Positions 33,372-42,109 of a stretch of 64,000 bases of DNA are shown one piece after another (position 1 is the first letter of the stretch; each line of letters opens with the position of its first letter). A model generated the notes under the pieces. The model ran no database searches. It saw nothing but the letters and a program-made list of their open reading frames with translations, and was not told the origin of the DNA. The DNA is from JAKAXS01 sp965279065 (GTDB lineage Bacteria > Pseudomonadota > Alphaproteobacteria > Rhizobiales > Hyphomicrobiaceae): positions 2,232,001 to 2,296,000 of the forward strand of contig OZ257134.1 in assembly GCA_965279065.1 (NCBI GenBank), read 5' to 3'. Made by a program: the position numbers and the translations under genes.

Positions 33372-35011
33372 GCACACACTCGGACATCCAGCACGCGGCC
33401 GCTCTCCGAAAACTCGTCGCGCGACACCTTGTAGTTCGCAAGCGCCACCGTGCCAAATGCGTCGAAGTGACGGCGCAGTTTTGGTTCGATCGTACCGTCG
33501 TAATGGGCGGAGGTGCTGATCGTCGCGCCAGGGCAGCGGTTGACCATCTCACCCTGCCGCACCGTTAGTGCGCCGTCCTTGAGCAGGAGCGCGCATCTGC
33601 CGAACATGCGCGCCGCATCGGGGCAAGAGTTGTAGACGGCGATATCTGCTTTGCCACCGGGCCGCAGCGTACCGCGATCGGACAGGCCAAGCAGCCGCGC
33701 CGGGGCAGTTCGTGTCATGGTCGCGATCTCGTAGAGGGAGAACTCCCGCTTGATGTCCTGCAACAACGTCATGGCACGAGCTTCCGGATGGATGGTCTCA
33801 AGGCAGGCGTTGCGGAACTCCCGGTCCATCAAAAGACGGATCAGCTCGGGATAGCGTGTAAACGGCGCCCCGTTCGGATGGTCGGTTGTGAAGAACACAC
33901 GCGACGGATTAGGCGCCAGCAGGAAGAGCTCTAGGCCGATCGCCCACTGAAGCGAATTGATGAAGCTCTGTGGTCGGTAGCGCATGGGCACAACACCGCC
34001 GCCTCCCTCGCACTCCCCATCCCATAGGACCCATTTCTTGGGGCTTGCCACGTTACGATGAGAATATTGTGCAATCACATCACCGGAGATCGTCACAGTC
34101 TGGCCGAACAGCACTTGGCCGACGTCGATGGTGATGTTCGGATGCTTCTCAAGTCCGGCAATGATCTGCGCCGCTGCCGAGGAAATACCGAGCGGGCCAT
34201 CCTGGCCGTAGCCATAAAACTGCACATGCGCGAGATGCATGGGAGCGCCTTCGGCGACCTCCATCGTCGCAAGCACGCTGTCAATGCTTCCTGGAAGTCC
34301 CAAATTGTTGCAGTGAACGTGCAACGGGTGGGGCAAGCTGAGCGTGATGGCCGCCCTGTGAAGAGACTGCAGGATCTGCCGCGACGTCACTCCGTAGGAG
34401 GGCACTTCGTCGTCGAGGTTGAAGGCCCTTACATTCTGCTTGAAGGCCGCGCCGCCGCCGGCGTTGATGCATTTAAGAGCCAAACACTGCGTTGCCTCGA
34501 TGGTCCACGCCACATAGTCGTTGATCAGTGACTGGCCGCCGCCCTGTCGGAGAAGCCGCAACAGAAACTCATCATTCCCCAGGATGGCCAGGGCCGCCTT
34601 GTCGATGACGGGGATATCTATCATCTGGAGATGCGCGTCGCGGGCATTGCAGGGCAGCACGGCGGGCTCAATAACCGTCGTGTAACCCATACGCGCATAA
34701 TGCTCTCCAATCTCAGCGGCCGTGAAGCAGGCCCGGTCGACCGGTGGTAGGTCGTCTGGATCCTCGCGCATCAGGAACTGCTCCGGCTGGAGCATCCGCG
34801 CGGTGTTTACATTGCCGCCAGCAATGTGGCTGTGGATGTCAATTCCGCCGGCCATGACGACCATTCCGCGCACCTCGTGGATATCGTCGAAGTTCGCTCC
34901 TGGACCTGGATCGTCGATGATGCGTCCGTCCCGGACAAAAAGATCCCGGATGACGCCGTTCCAATCCTGCGACGGGTCGTAAAGGGTCCCGCCCGCCAGC
35001 TTGATCAGCAT
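33368..35011 (-). CDS. fhcA: Formylmethanofuran dehydrogenase/Fhc complex subunit A-like amidohydrolase
   Basis: A 547-aa amidohydrolase of the FmdA/FhcA type. The metal motif GGIDIHSHIAGGNVNTAR gives the HxH ligands; ALKCINAGG has the lysine usually carboxylated; HPLHVHCNN, HLAHVQFYG and FFTTDHPNG supply further His/Asp. In methylotrophs FhcABCD hydrolyses formyl-methanopterin. Here subunit A stands alone, with no B, C or D nearby, so it may replace a housekeeping FhcA or have another substrate. The ATG at 35011 has AGGA upstream. Last gene of the operon from operator 9. Confidence 0.78.
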   Translation of the reverse strand: MLIKLAGGTLYDPSQDWNGVIRDLFVRDGRIIDDPGPGANFDDIHEVRGMVVMAGGIDIHSHIAGGNVNTARMLQPEQFLMREDPDDLPPVDRACFTAAEIGEHYARMGYTTVIEPAVLPCNARDAHLQMIDIPVIDKAALAILGNDEFLLRLLRQGGGQSLINDYVAWTIEATQCLALKCINAGGGAAFKQNVRAFNLDDEVPSYGVTSRQILQSLHRAAITLSLPHPLHVHCNNLGLPGSIDSVLATMEVAEGAPMHLAHVQFYGYGQDGPLGISSAAAQIIAGLEKHPNITIDVGQVLFGQTVTISGDVIAQYSHRNVASPKKWVLWDGECEGGGGVVPMRYRPQSFINSLQWAIGLELFLLAPNPSRVFFTTDHPNGAPFTRYPELIRLLMDREFRNACLETIHPEARAMTLLQDIKREFSLYEIATMTRTAPARLLGLSDRGTLRPGGKADIAVYNSCPDAARMFGRCALLLKDGALTVRQGEMVNRCPGATISTSAHYDGTIEPKLRRHFDAFGTVALANYKVSRDEFSESGRVLDVRVCA

Positions 35012-35047
35012 GGTGGTTCCTATGTCTCGCAATTGTGGATGACGGTT

Positions 35048-35674
35048 TTAGGCGGCGTCCAGCGGACGCGCGTTGAGCATCGCCATGAACTCTGCCCGCG
35101 TTGCCGGGTCGGTGCGGAAGCATCCGGTCATCCGGCTGGTGATGGTCACAACGCCGGGCTTCTTGATGCCGCGTGTCGTCATGCATTGGTGAGCTGCTTC
35201 GATAATGATGGCCACGCCCTTCGGCTTAAGGACCTCGTTAATCGTGTCGGCAATCTGCGCCGTCAGCACTTCCTGGATTTGCAGGCGCTTGGCGTAAATC
35301 TCAACGAGACGGGCAAGCTTGGAGATCCCAACTACACGCCCCTCGGGCAGATAGGCGACATGAGCCCGGCCAATGATCGGCACCATGTGATGCTCGCAAT
35401 GCGACTCGAGGCGGATATCACGCAGCATGACAATTTCGTCATAGCCGGCCGTCTCCTCGAACGTGCGCTCGAGGATCGCCACCGGATCCTCGCTATAGCC
35501 CGCGTAAAACTCCTCATAGGCCCGCACTACGCGATCCGGCGTGCCAAGCAGGCCCTCGCGGTCGGGATCGTCTCCCGCCCATTCTATGAGCGTGCGAACA
35601 GCAGCCTCTGCAGCTTCGCGATTGGGACGCTTGCGGGGGGCCTTTGGCTGCAGATGTGCAACGCGTAGATCCAT
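35048..35674 (-). CDS. folE: GTP cyclohydrolase I (type IA)
   Basis: A 208-aa FolE converting GTP to dihydroneopterin triphosphate for folate or pterin synthesis. Zinc ligands of the zinc-dependent type are present: Cys93 and His96 in SHCEHH, and Cys164 in HQCMTTRG, with the same spacing as E. coli Cys110/His113/Cys181. It is therefore not the zinc-independent FolE2 commonly found in Zur regulons. AAGGA precedes the ATG. It lies between DUF1826 and fhcA, which also belongs to pterin-dependent C1 metabolism. Confidence 0.9.
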   Translation of the reverse strand: MDLRVAHLQPKAPRKRPNREAAEAAVRTLIEWAGDDPDREGLLGTPDRVVRAYEEFYAGYSEDPVAILERTFEETAGYDEIVMLRDIRLESHCEHHMVPIIGRAHVAYLPEGRVVGISKLARLVEIYAKRLQIQEVLTAQIADTINEVLKPKGVAIIIEAAHQCMTTRGIKKPGVVTITSRMTGCFRTDPATRAEFMAMLNARPLDAA

Positions 35675-35728
35675 TCGAACAATCCTTCTCTACAAGTCTA
35701 AACTCGTTTCAATGGGCGCAATGCCCTC

Positions 35729-36400
35729 TCAAGGCGGTACGCCAACGTCCGTGATCGATAAGAAGAGGCGAACTTTTCCGCTGCCGCTGATCCGTGGCGA
35801 TCGATGGACCAGGCCTCCAGCTCCTGACAGTGCGCCGCGGAAGATTCCGACCCCGAACCGCGGCAAGCGTCGCACAGGTCCATCATAAGAGCCTTGAAGC
35901 TGAACAGCTTCTGCGCCATGCGCTTCGGGAACCCACTCGGTGCCCGGTCCGAGATAGGTTGTCGTCAGTCGCGCGCGAACCCGGTCCATATGGAAGAGCG
36001 TGCAGGCATCGTCGCAGATCGGCAACAGGCGGACTTCGACGACGGGCGCCTCCGTTGCGCAAGAGAACCTCACAATCAGGCTCTCAATGTCCATGGCGAG
36101 CGCAGAGATCACTTTCTCCTTGTCGCCATTCAGACTCCAGATTGGGACATTCACCCCAGCCGCTACATCAACTTCGGCGGTCTGTTTGCTTGTGCGAAAG
36201 GCTGCGTGCGGAAGGTCCGCAAAGCAGAAGCAATCGAGCGTCTCCACTAGATCCGCGGGCCACGTTCGCTCCCACACGGCCAACTCCACCGTGGGGTCGG
36301 CCCAACGCCTCAGGACGCACGGCAACGCGTCGGTCGCCGTACGTCGTGTAAGCGTTATGCCTGCTGAGGATCCAAGCTGCTTTTTGAACAGCTCGCTCAT
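35729..36400 (-). CDS. DUF1826 family protein
   Basis: A 223-aa protein of the DUF1826 family, whose members cluster with COG0523 GTPases in zinc regulons. Visible features are ADPTVELAVWERTWPADLVE near the N-terminus, LLPICDDACTLFHMDRVRAR in the middle, and LPRFGVGIFRGALSGAGGLV then HRSPRISGSGKVRLFLSIT near the end. Conserved Cys, His and Asp residues suggest a metal site, but no activity is known. The ATG follows the COG0523 stop after 2 nt. Confidence 0.8.
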   Translation of the reverse strand: MSELFKKQLGSSAGITLTRRTATDALPCVLRRWADPTVELAVWERTWPADLVETLDCFCFADLPHAAFRTSKQTAEVDVAAGVNVPIWSLNGDKEKVISALAMDIESLIVRFSCATEAPVVEVRLLPICDDACTLFHMDRVRARLTTTYLGPGTEWVPEAHGAEAVQLQGSYDGPVRRLPRFGVGIFRGALSGAGGLVHRSPRISGSGKVRLFLSITDVGVPP

Positions 36401-36402
36401 TC

Positions 36403-37662
36403 TTAGGCCGCCTCCCGAGCCCATGCCGGAAACGGATCGGGAAGCTTAGCCCAGTCTTTTGTGTCGACGGGACCACTCTCGGGGAGCTGCAAGAGGCATG
36501 CATCAAGCTCCGCGATCATCGCGGCCTTGTCCATCTCGCGCGTACCGATAAACACGATCTCCTGTTTGCGGTCTCCCCATAGCTTGTGCCAACCTTTGTT
36601 GATCCGCTCTACAAGGTTCTCATCCTCGGGCCAGTTCTTCTTGGGCACCGCCGCCCACCAGTAGCCAATGGCCTCGTGCTGCACGAGCGCTCCGGCTTGC
36701 GCGACCTCTCCGACCCATTGCGGCCGCGTCGCGAGCCAAAAGAACCCTTTGGCCCGCACCACACCTGGCCAGGACTTGTTAAAGAACTCATAGATCTTTC
36801 TCGGTTCGAACGGCCCGCGCGCGCGGTACACGAAGCTGGAGATGCCGTATTCCTCGGTCTCCGCCTGATGATCCTTGAAGCCGTAGAGCTCCTTGTACCA
36901 AGTCGGATGGCGATGCGCAGATTCGAAACTGAACAGGCCCGTATCCAAGATATCGCGCGGCGCAACGCGCGCATGGCTTGTCTCGATAATGCGGGCGTCC
37001 GAATTGAGCGAACGGATGACCGACCGGGCCGCGACAAGTTGCTCGGATGTGGCGATGTCGGTCTTGTTCAAAACGATGACGTCAGCGAATTCGATCTGGT
37101 CGACAAGCAATTGGACCAGAGATCGCTCGTCACCCTCACCTGCGATTTCACCTCTGTCCTTTAGGAAATCCGGAGAGGAGTAGTCCATCAGCAGATGCGC
37201 CGCGTCGACAACCGTCACCATGGTGTCGAGCCGTGCCACATCCGATAGGCTCTGCCCATCCTCATCACGAAACTCGAACGTTGTGGCAACTGGCAGCGGT
37301 TCGGCGATGCCGGTTGACTCGATGAGGAGATAGTCGAACCGCTTTTCAGAAGATAGGCGACGAACCTCCTTCAAAAGGTCGTCGCGCAGGGTGCAGCAGA
37401 TGCATCCATTGGACATCTCGACCAGCGTTTCATCCGTCCGTGAAAGGTTTGCACCACCCTTCTCGACCAGATCGGCGTCGATGTTGACCTCGCTCATATC
37501 GTTGACGATCACCGCGACCTTGAGACCTTCTCGATTGTTCAGGACGTGGTTGAGCAGCGTTGTTTTTCCGGCGCCTAGAAAGCCCGAAAGGACGGTGACG
37601 GGCAGACGCTTGTCGATGCGCGTGGTCGATTTACCAAGGTGAGCAGCGAGTTCAGTATCCAT
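36403..37662 (-). CDS. COG0523 GTPase (ZigA/YciC type) 2
   Basis: A 419-aa COG0523 GTPase of the longer Zur-regulated subgroup. It has LSGFLGAGKTTLLNHVLNN, the zinc motif GCICCTLRDDLL, IESTGIAEP and NKTD. The CobW C-terminal domain holds FKDHQAETEEYGISSF and GFFWLATRP, typical of YciC/ZigA. These proteins supply zinc to clients under starvation. First gene of the operon with DUF1826, folE and fhcA, making FolE or FhcA candidate clients. Operator 9 lies 35 nt upstream. Confidence 0.92.
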   Translation of the reverse strand: MDTELAAHLGKSTTRIDKRLPVTVLSGFLGAGKTTLLNHVLNNREGLKVAVIVNDMSEVNIDADLVEKGGANLSRTDETLVEMSNGCICCTLRDDLLKEVRRLSSEKRFDYLLIESTGIAEPLPVATTFEFRDEDGQSLSDVARLDTMVTVVDAAHLLMDYSSPDFLKDRGEIAGEGDERSLVQLLVDQIEFADVIVLNKTDIATSEQLVAARSVIRSLNSDARIIETSHARVAPRDILDTGLFSFESAHRHPTWYKELYGFKDHQAETEEYGISSFVYRARGPFEPRKIYEFFNKSWPGVVRAKGFFWLATRPQWVGEVAQAGALVQHEAIGYWWAAVPKKNWPEDENLVERINKGWHKLWGDRKQEIVFIGTREMDKAAMIAELDACLLQLPESGPVDTKDWAKLPDPFPAWAREAA

Positions 37663-37697
37663 TCTTCACCCCTTCCGAGAGTTGACGGAGATTGGTT

Positions 37698-37713
37698 GGA
37701 TATTATAACATCC
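37698..37713. promoter_or_regulatory. Zur-type operator 9 (divergent)
   Basis: ggatattataacatcc lies 35 nt before the COG0523 GTPase 2 gene and 38 nt before zur2 on the opposite strand, so it probably represses both. Confidence 0.85.
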
Positions 37714-37751
37714 GTCAAGTCCCTTTATCAAGATCGGGGGCACGACACGCT

Positions 37752-38186
37752 GTGAAAGCACCGAGAAAGCGCCAACGCGGCGAGGAGTATGCCAGGCTCG
37801 TTCTCAGCGTTTTGAGAGCGGAGGCGCGCCCATTAAGCGCCTACGAGATCATGGCTGTGCTGCGCGAACGTGCGCAGCTTGCACCGCAAACCGTCTACCG
37901 TGCCCTTGAGCGCCTGATCAAAGCTGGTCAGGCGCATAAGCTCGAGTCGCTCAACGCGTTCACTGCCTGCAAAGGAACTGATACGAACGCCCCCGCCGCC
38001 TTTGCGATCTGCGATTCCTGCGGGTCCGTTTCTGAGTTTGTTGAACCAACCATAACGAGCGCACTCAGCAATTGGTCGCGGGACAAAGGTTTCGCTCTCA
38101 AGGGGACCACCGTAGAGCTGCATGGGCTCTGCACCGATTGCCAGCATGATGCGCCAGCACACAAGGTTCCTGTCCACGCAAAATGA
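37752..38186 (+). CDS. Zinc uptake regulator-like, Fur family (Zur 2)
   Basis: A 144-aa Fur-family protein close to Zur 1: LSAYEIMAVLRERAQLAPQT, VYRALERLIKAGQAHKLESL and TTVELHGLCTDCQ. The structural site CDSC...CTDC is intact. In the sensor site the first His (AHKLES), Cys (FTAC) and Glu (VSEF) are kept. The segment equivalent to GDHHD of Zur 1 reads GTDTNAP, so the third ligand His is missing. The start is a GTG (VKAPRKRQRG); the frame upstream runs through operator 9. It may respond at a different zinc level or to another signal. Confidence 0.85.
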   Translation: MKAPRKRQRGEEYARLVLSVLRAEARPLSAYEIMAVLRERAQLAPQTVYRALERLIKAGQAHKLESLNAFTACKGTDTNAPAAFAICDSCGSVSEFVEPTITSALSNWSRDKGFALKGTTVELHGLCTDCQHDAPAHKVPVHAK

Positions 38187-38237
38187 TGTTGGGACGATCC
38201 TCCGAGATCCGTTTACCCATATCAGCCCCACAAAATA

Positions 38238-38268
38238 GCGGAGACATAATCCAGGATTATGTCTCCGC
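38238..38268. terminator. 15-bp stem hairpin between convergent genes
   Basis: gcggagacataatcc pairs perfectly with ggattatgtctccgc around a single A. It lies between the 3' ends of zur2 and the ZnuD-type gene. No strong T-run on either side, but placement and stem strength suggest a bidirectional terminator. Confidence 0.6.
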
Positions 38269-38270
38269 CA

Positions 38271-38307
38271 GTAATCGGACTTCGGTGTGGGGGAGAAGGT
38301 CCGATTA
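38271..38307 (-). terminator. Weak hairpin after ZnuD-type gene
   Basis: taatcggac and gtccgatta pair over 9 bp with a loop of about 18 nt, overlapping the stop codon of the receptor gene. Possible transcript end; no T-run. Confidence 0.35.
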
Positions 38308-40461
38308 GTTCAGTTTGATGCTTCCGAAGACACGCACGCTGGCACCCGGTTGAGGGATATCGCTCTTGAATGACGCATGATTGAAGACCTCATCGTCGGC
38401 TAGGTTTTCACCTTTGACGCCAATGGTGGCGACAGGAACAATGCCGCCTTCTGCGGGGCCCGCGATAGTGTAGCTCACCTCCGCCGACACCAGGGTGTAG
38501 CCGGGTGTTTCGGTCTCATTGATACCGATTTCGTCTTGCTCGAATGCATGCAGTAGCCCGACGCGAGCAAACCAGTTCGGATCGCGGTAGTAGACACCGC
38601 CACCAAGCCTGTGCGGGGGAATGCGCTGCAGGTTCTCACCCCCTTCAAACTCGGCATGCACGAAGTCATACTGGCCATCAATGCCCCATAGCCCTTTCCA
38701 GATCGGTGCTACGTCATACTGGGCTGCTAGCTCGGCACCGTAGAACGTAGCATCGCGCTGTCCAAAGATTACGAGTGCGAGTTCATCCTCGACGCCGCAG
38801 GTACTCAAGAAGTCGCCGCATTCAACGTCTGTAAGTTCCTTAAAAATAAACCCATCATATGAAGTGTAGTAAACCGAGGTATCAAATCGGAATGCACCAA
38901 CCGCTCGCTTAAGGCCGACTTCAACCGTAGTCGCCTTTTCCTTTTCTAAGAGCGGATTGCCAATTTCGAAAGTTTCCGTCGCCTCGTGGACACCCTTCGA
39001 AAACAACTCGGCGGCGTCGGGCGCCCGTTCGACGTACTGTCCAGTGAGCCGGCCGACAATGTCCATGGGAAACGAATAGAGAAGACCAGCACTCGCGCTC
39101 AGCGGCGTGAACGATCTTTCCCCCGAGAATACCACTGGCGCGAGAGGATTGCTCACATCCGACAAACCGGTGCCGTCGACGTTGGAATGGTCGATGCGGG
39201 CCGCGCCCTGTAGGCGCAGCTTCGACGTCAAAGCAAGCTCCTCGAACAAGAATGCAGCGATGTTATTCGTCTTAGCGGGATCCAGCAGAGAATCGCCTTC
39301 GAAACTCTGAGCCTGGAGATCACGGTGCCCCCAGTGGACACCAATTGCGCCGCTAAGCTCGCCCAACTGCGTTACGAAGGGGACGTGCTGCACCTCAAGC
39401 CGCCCCTCTTGCTCTTCGTTTGTGAAACGAGATCCAACTTCGCTGCCTGTAACCTCATCATGGGCATAATCGGAGGCGCCAAACCAAAAGCGTACAGCTT
39501 CAACACCCCCACTCCGCGCTCTCCATTCTCCGCGTGCAAGCACTTTGTCTTGCTCGAGGTCAATGGCCGCCTCCTCTCCGGGAATGCCGTAGAGGCTTTC
39601 AACACGAGCGAATGAGACACCTACGAATCCGTCTGTGCCCACGAGAGAAGCGCCAAGCGCTCCGCCCTTACTGTCGACAAAAGAGTTCGCAACGGTACCT
39701 AAAGGAGTGTCGTAATCGTCGGCTTTCCGCCAAAAACCATCACCATGCACAACAAGGCCGTGCGATCCCGCCGTTGCTTGGAACCCACCATCTTTGCTGT
39801 CGTCGACAGAGGCGCCGCCGCCTTTGATTTCTCCACTGAACCCGCCGCTCGGCATAAAGGTCGGAATACGCTGATTTTCGATTGCAACCACGCCTCCGAT
39901 AGCCTGACTGCCATAGCGCAGCGTTGCAGGCCCGCGCACCACCTCCACTTTGTCCGCCGAATAGGGATCGACTGGAATTGCGTGGTCTTCAGAGAGCGCG
40001 GAGACATCGTGAGTCCCAATGCCATCCTCTTGCACTCTCACGCGATAGTTATCCAAGCCGCGGATGATCGGTCGATTGGCACCGGGCGCGAACGTCGAGC
40101 CGATAATGCCCGGCTTCGTCTGAAGCGTGTCAGTGAGCGTGGACCCGCGCGTCGCTTCTATCTCGCGCTCAGTGGCGACAATGACAGAGCTGAAAGTGTC
40201 TTCCGTCACAATCAATGTGCCAGGCACCTGATACTGAAGAGGCCCCTCGTCTACTTGAACGGGAGCTTGTCCCGACGTGCTTTGCTGGACGCCGGTGGTC
40301 CGCCGGGCAGGCTTTTTCACCGGGCTCGGTGTCGTCACCTCAATCGGCGGCAATTCCGTAGCTGCTTGCTGAGCGAACGCTGGATTCGTGTTCACCAACA
40401 GAGCCAGTCCCGGGAGCACGCTCGCCGCCGCCCGAAGGCTGTAACGTCTCGCTAAAGCCAT
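38305..40461 (-). CDS. znuD: ZnuD-type TonB-dependent zinc receptor
   Basis: A 718-aa receptor whose plug reads RPIIRGLDNYRVRVQEDGIG, THDVSALSEDHAIPVDP and VEVVRGPATLRYGSQAIGG. This layout with S.DHA..VDP is that of ZnuD receptors, which import zinc without a siderophore, unlike the other three receptors here. The barrel holds YVERAPDAAELFSKG and NPLLEKEKATT. The signal peptide ends NPAFAQ. The ATG has GGGGA 7 nt upstream and operator 10 lies 19 nt before it. Confidence 0.85.
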   Translation of the reverse strand: MALARRYSLRAAASVLPGLALLVNTNPAFAQQAATELPPIEVTTPSPVKKPARRTTGVQQSTSGQAPVQVDEGPLQYQVPGTLIVTEDTFSSVIVATEREIEATRGSTLTDTLQTKPGIIGSTFAPGANRPIIRGLDNYRVRVQEDGIGTHDVSALSEDHAIPVDPYSADKVEVVRGPATLRYGSQAIGGVVAIENQRIPTFMPSGGFSGEIKGGGASVDDSKDGGFQATAGSHGLVVHGDGFWRKADDYDTPLGTVANSFVDSKGGALGASLVGTDGFVGVSFARVESLYGIPGEEAAIDLEQDKVLARGEWRARSGGVEAVRFWFGASDYAHDEVTGSEVGSRFTNEEQEGRLEVQHVPFVTQLGELSGAIGVHWGHRDLQAQSFEGDSLLDPAKTNNIAAFLFEELALTSKLRLQGAARIDHSNVDGTGLSDVSNPLAPVVFSGERSFTPLSASAGLLYSFPMDIVGRLTGQYVERAPDAAELFSKGVHEATETFEIGNPLLEKEKATTVEVGLKRAVGAFRFDTSVYYTSYDGFIFKELTDVECGDFLSTCGVEDELALVIFGQRDATFYGAELAAQYDVAPIWKGLWGIDGQYDFVHAEFEGGENLQRIPPHRLGGGVYYRDPNWFARVGLLHAFEQDEIGINETETPGYTLVSAEVSYTIAGPAEGGIVPVATIGVKGENLADDEVFNHASFKSDIPQPGASVRVFGSIKLN

Positions 40462-40480
40462 GTGAAATCCCCACACCCTT

Positions 40481-40496
40481 GGATGTTATAATATCC
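40481..40496. promoter_or_regulatory. Zur-type operator 10
   Basis: ggatgttataatatcc lies 19 nt before the ZnuD-type receptor start on the minus strand. Confidence 0.82.
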
Positions 40497-40623
40497 ACGG
40501 TAACGGCGGTTTTGTGCGGAGACAACCCGGTTCCACGGTGGGACTCAGACTTTTGGTTTCTTCCGTGTCCAAACAGGTACACGCAGCACCATGGTGGCTG
40601 ACTGAACCCTCCGCCGTTGACTG

Positions 40624-40661
40624 CCTCCAAGTTTGGATGTTATAATATCCAAACTTGGAGG
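40624..40661. promoter_or_regulatory. Zur-type operator 11 within a 38-bp inverted repeat
   Basis: The core ggatgttataatatcc (40635-40650) is flanked by 11 bases each side that are exactly complementary, making a 38-bp dyad with one mismatched pair. It lies 80 nt upstream of cysS. Confidence 0.85.
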
Positions 40662-40741
40662 AGGGATACTTTCCCGTGTGGCTTGCCGTACCGACATGCG
40701 GGCCAGGAGCAGGCTTGCGGTATCCATAGCGGGAAAGCGCC

Positions 40742-42109
40742 ATGCCGCTTCATCTTACGAATAGCCTTGGGCAGCGGAAGGAAGCCTTCTTTCCTCAACA
40801 GCCCGACGCTGTCCGCATGTATGTCTGCGGGCCGACGGTTTACAACTTTGCGCATATCGGCAATGCCAGACCCGCTGTCGTCTTCGACGTTCTTGTCCGT
40901 GTCCTGGAGCGTCACTTTCCCAAAGTCACCTATGTTCGCAACATCACGGACGTTGACGACAAGATCAACGCGGCTGCTCTCAATGCCGGTGTCTCGATAG
41001 GTGTCATCGCTGAGCGATACACAGAGGCCTATCATAACGATGTGGCCGCCCTCGGTGTGCGCCCACCAACCATTGAGCCACGCGTTACCGATCATCTCCT
41101 CGAGATAATTTTCCTCATCGAACGGCTTATAGCTGAGGGACATGCCTACGCGGCCGAGGATCATGTGCTCTTCCACGTGCCCTCCTTCCCAGCTTACGGC
41201 GCCCTTTCGCGGCGTAGTCCGGAAGACATGATCGCGGGCGCCCGCGTCGAGGTTGCTCCTTTCAAGAAGCACCCGGCGGACTTTGTGCTTTGGAAACCAT
41301 CGACGCCTGAGCAACCGGGATGGGAAAGCCCGTGGGGCCGCGGCCGTCCCGGCTGGCATATCGAGTGCTCGGCGATGATTGAGCGCCATCTTGGCACATC
41401 GATCGATATCCACGGCGGTGGGCTGGATCTGATCTTCCCGCATCACGAGAACGAGATTGCCCAGGGCACGCGGGCACGCTTTTGGATCCACAACGGCTTC
41501 GTGACCGTCGAAGGACGGAAAATGTCGAAGTCGCTTGGCAACGTCCTGCTTCTTCGTGATCTACTTAAAGAAGCACCGGCCGAAGCCATTCGTTATGCGC
41601 TCCTGGCCGCGCATTACCGTCAACCGCTTGACTGGAGCCGCCAAGCGCTCGAGCAAACGCGTCGCAGCCTCGACCGGCTTTATGCTGTGCTGCGGGAGCT
41701 GGAGCCTGTCGTTCCCGAAGGCGACACCGCCGCCCATTTGGAGGCCTTCCACGCCGCTCTTGACGATGATCTCAACACCCCAGCCGCGTTCGCAGAACTG
41801 TTCCGTCTTGCGCGCGCTGCAAAAAACGAAGTCTCTCCCGCTGTTCAAGCGACCCTTAAGGCCGCCCTTCTCGAGGCCGGCGCTTTGCTGGGCCTGCTGC
41901 AGCAGACGCCGGAGGCATGGTTCCGACAGTCAGAACTTGGGCAAGGCTCGCTTGACCCAGCTGCGATCGAAAAACTCATTGCCGAACGCAATGACGCGCG
42001 ATCCTCGCGGAATTTCGAACGAGCTGACCAGTTGCGTGCTGAACTCCTGCATCTCGGCGTCGTCCTTGAGGACAAAGCCGATCGGACGGATTGGCGGAGG
42101 GCTTCATGA
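40742..42109 (+). CDS. cysS: Cysteinyl-tRNA synthetase paralogue
   Basis: A 455-aa class I synthetase charging tRNA-Cys. HIGNARP replaces HIGH, and KMSKSLGN is intact. The active-site zinc ligands known from E. coli (Cys28, Cys209, His234, Glu238) appear as Cys29 in YVCGPT, Cys in WHIECSA, and His/Glu in PHHENEIAQ. So it still looks zinc-dependent. First gene of a Zur-type operon with yidD and thrS; duplicated cysS and thrS are a known theme of zinc regulons. The sequence looks full-length apart from a short C-terminus. Confidence 0.93.
   Translation: MPLHLTNSLGQRKEAFFPQQPDAVRMYVCGPTVYNFAHIGNARPAVVFDVLVRVLERHFPKVTYVRNITDVDDKINAAALNAGVSIGVIAERYTEAYHNDVAALGVRPPTIEPRVTDHLLEIIFLIERLIAEGHAYAAEDHVLFHVPSFPAYGALSRRSPEDMIAGARVEVAPFKKHPADFVLWKPSTPEQPGWESPWGRGRPGWHIECSAMIERHLGTSIDIHGGGLDLIFPHHENEIAQGTRARFWIHNGFVTVEGRKMSKSLGNVLLLRDLLKEAPAEAIRYALLAAHYRQPLDWSRQALEQTRRSLDRLYAVLRELEPVVPEGDTAAHLEAFHAALDDDLNTPAAFAELFRLARAAKNEVSPAVQATLKAALLEAGALLGLLQQTPEAWFRQSELGQGSLDPAAIEKLIAERNDARSSRNFERADQLRAELLHLGVVLEDKADRTDWRRAS

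Noticed and set aside
35048..35674. FolE2 (zinc-independent GTP cyclohydrolase) as the identity of folE
   Set aside because: The sequence has the SHCEHH and HQC motifs and length of the zinc-dependent FolE type, not FolE2.
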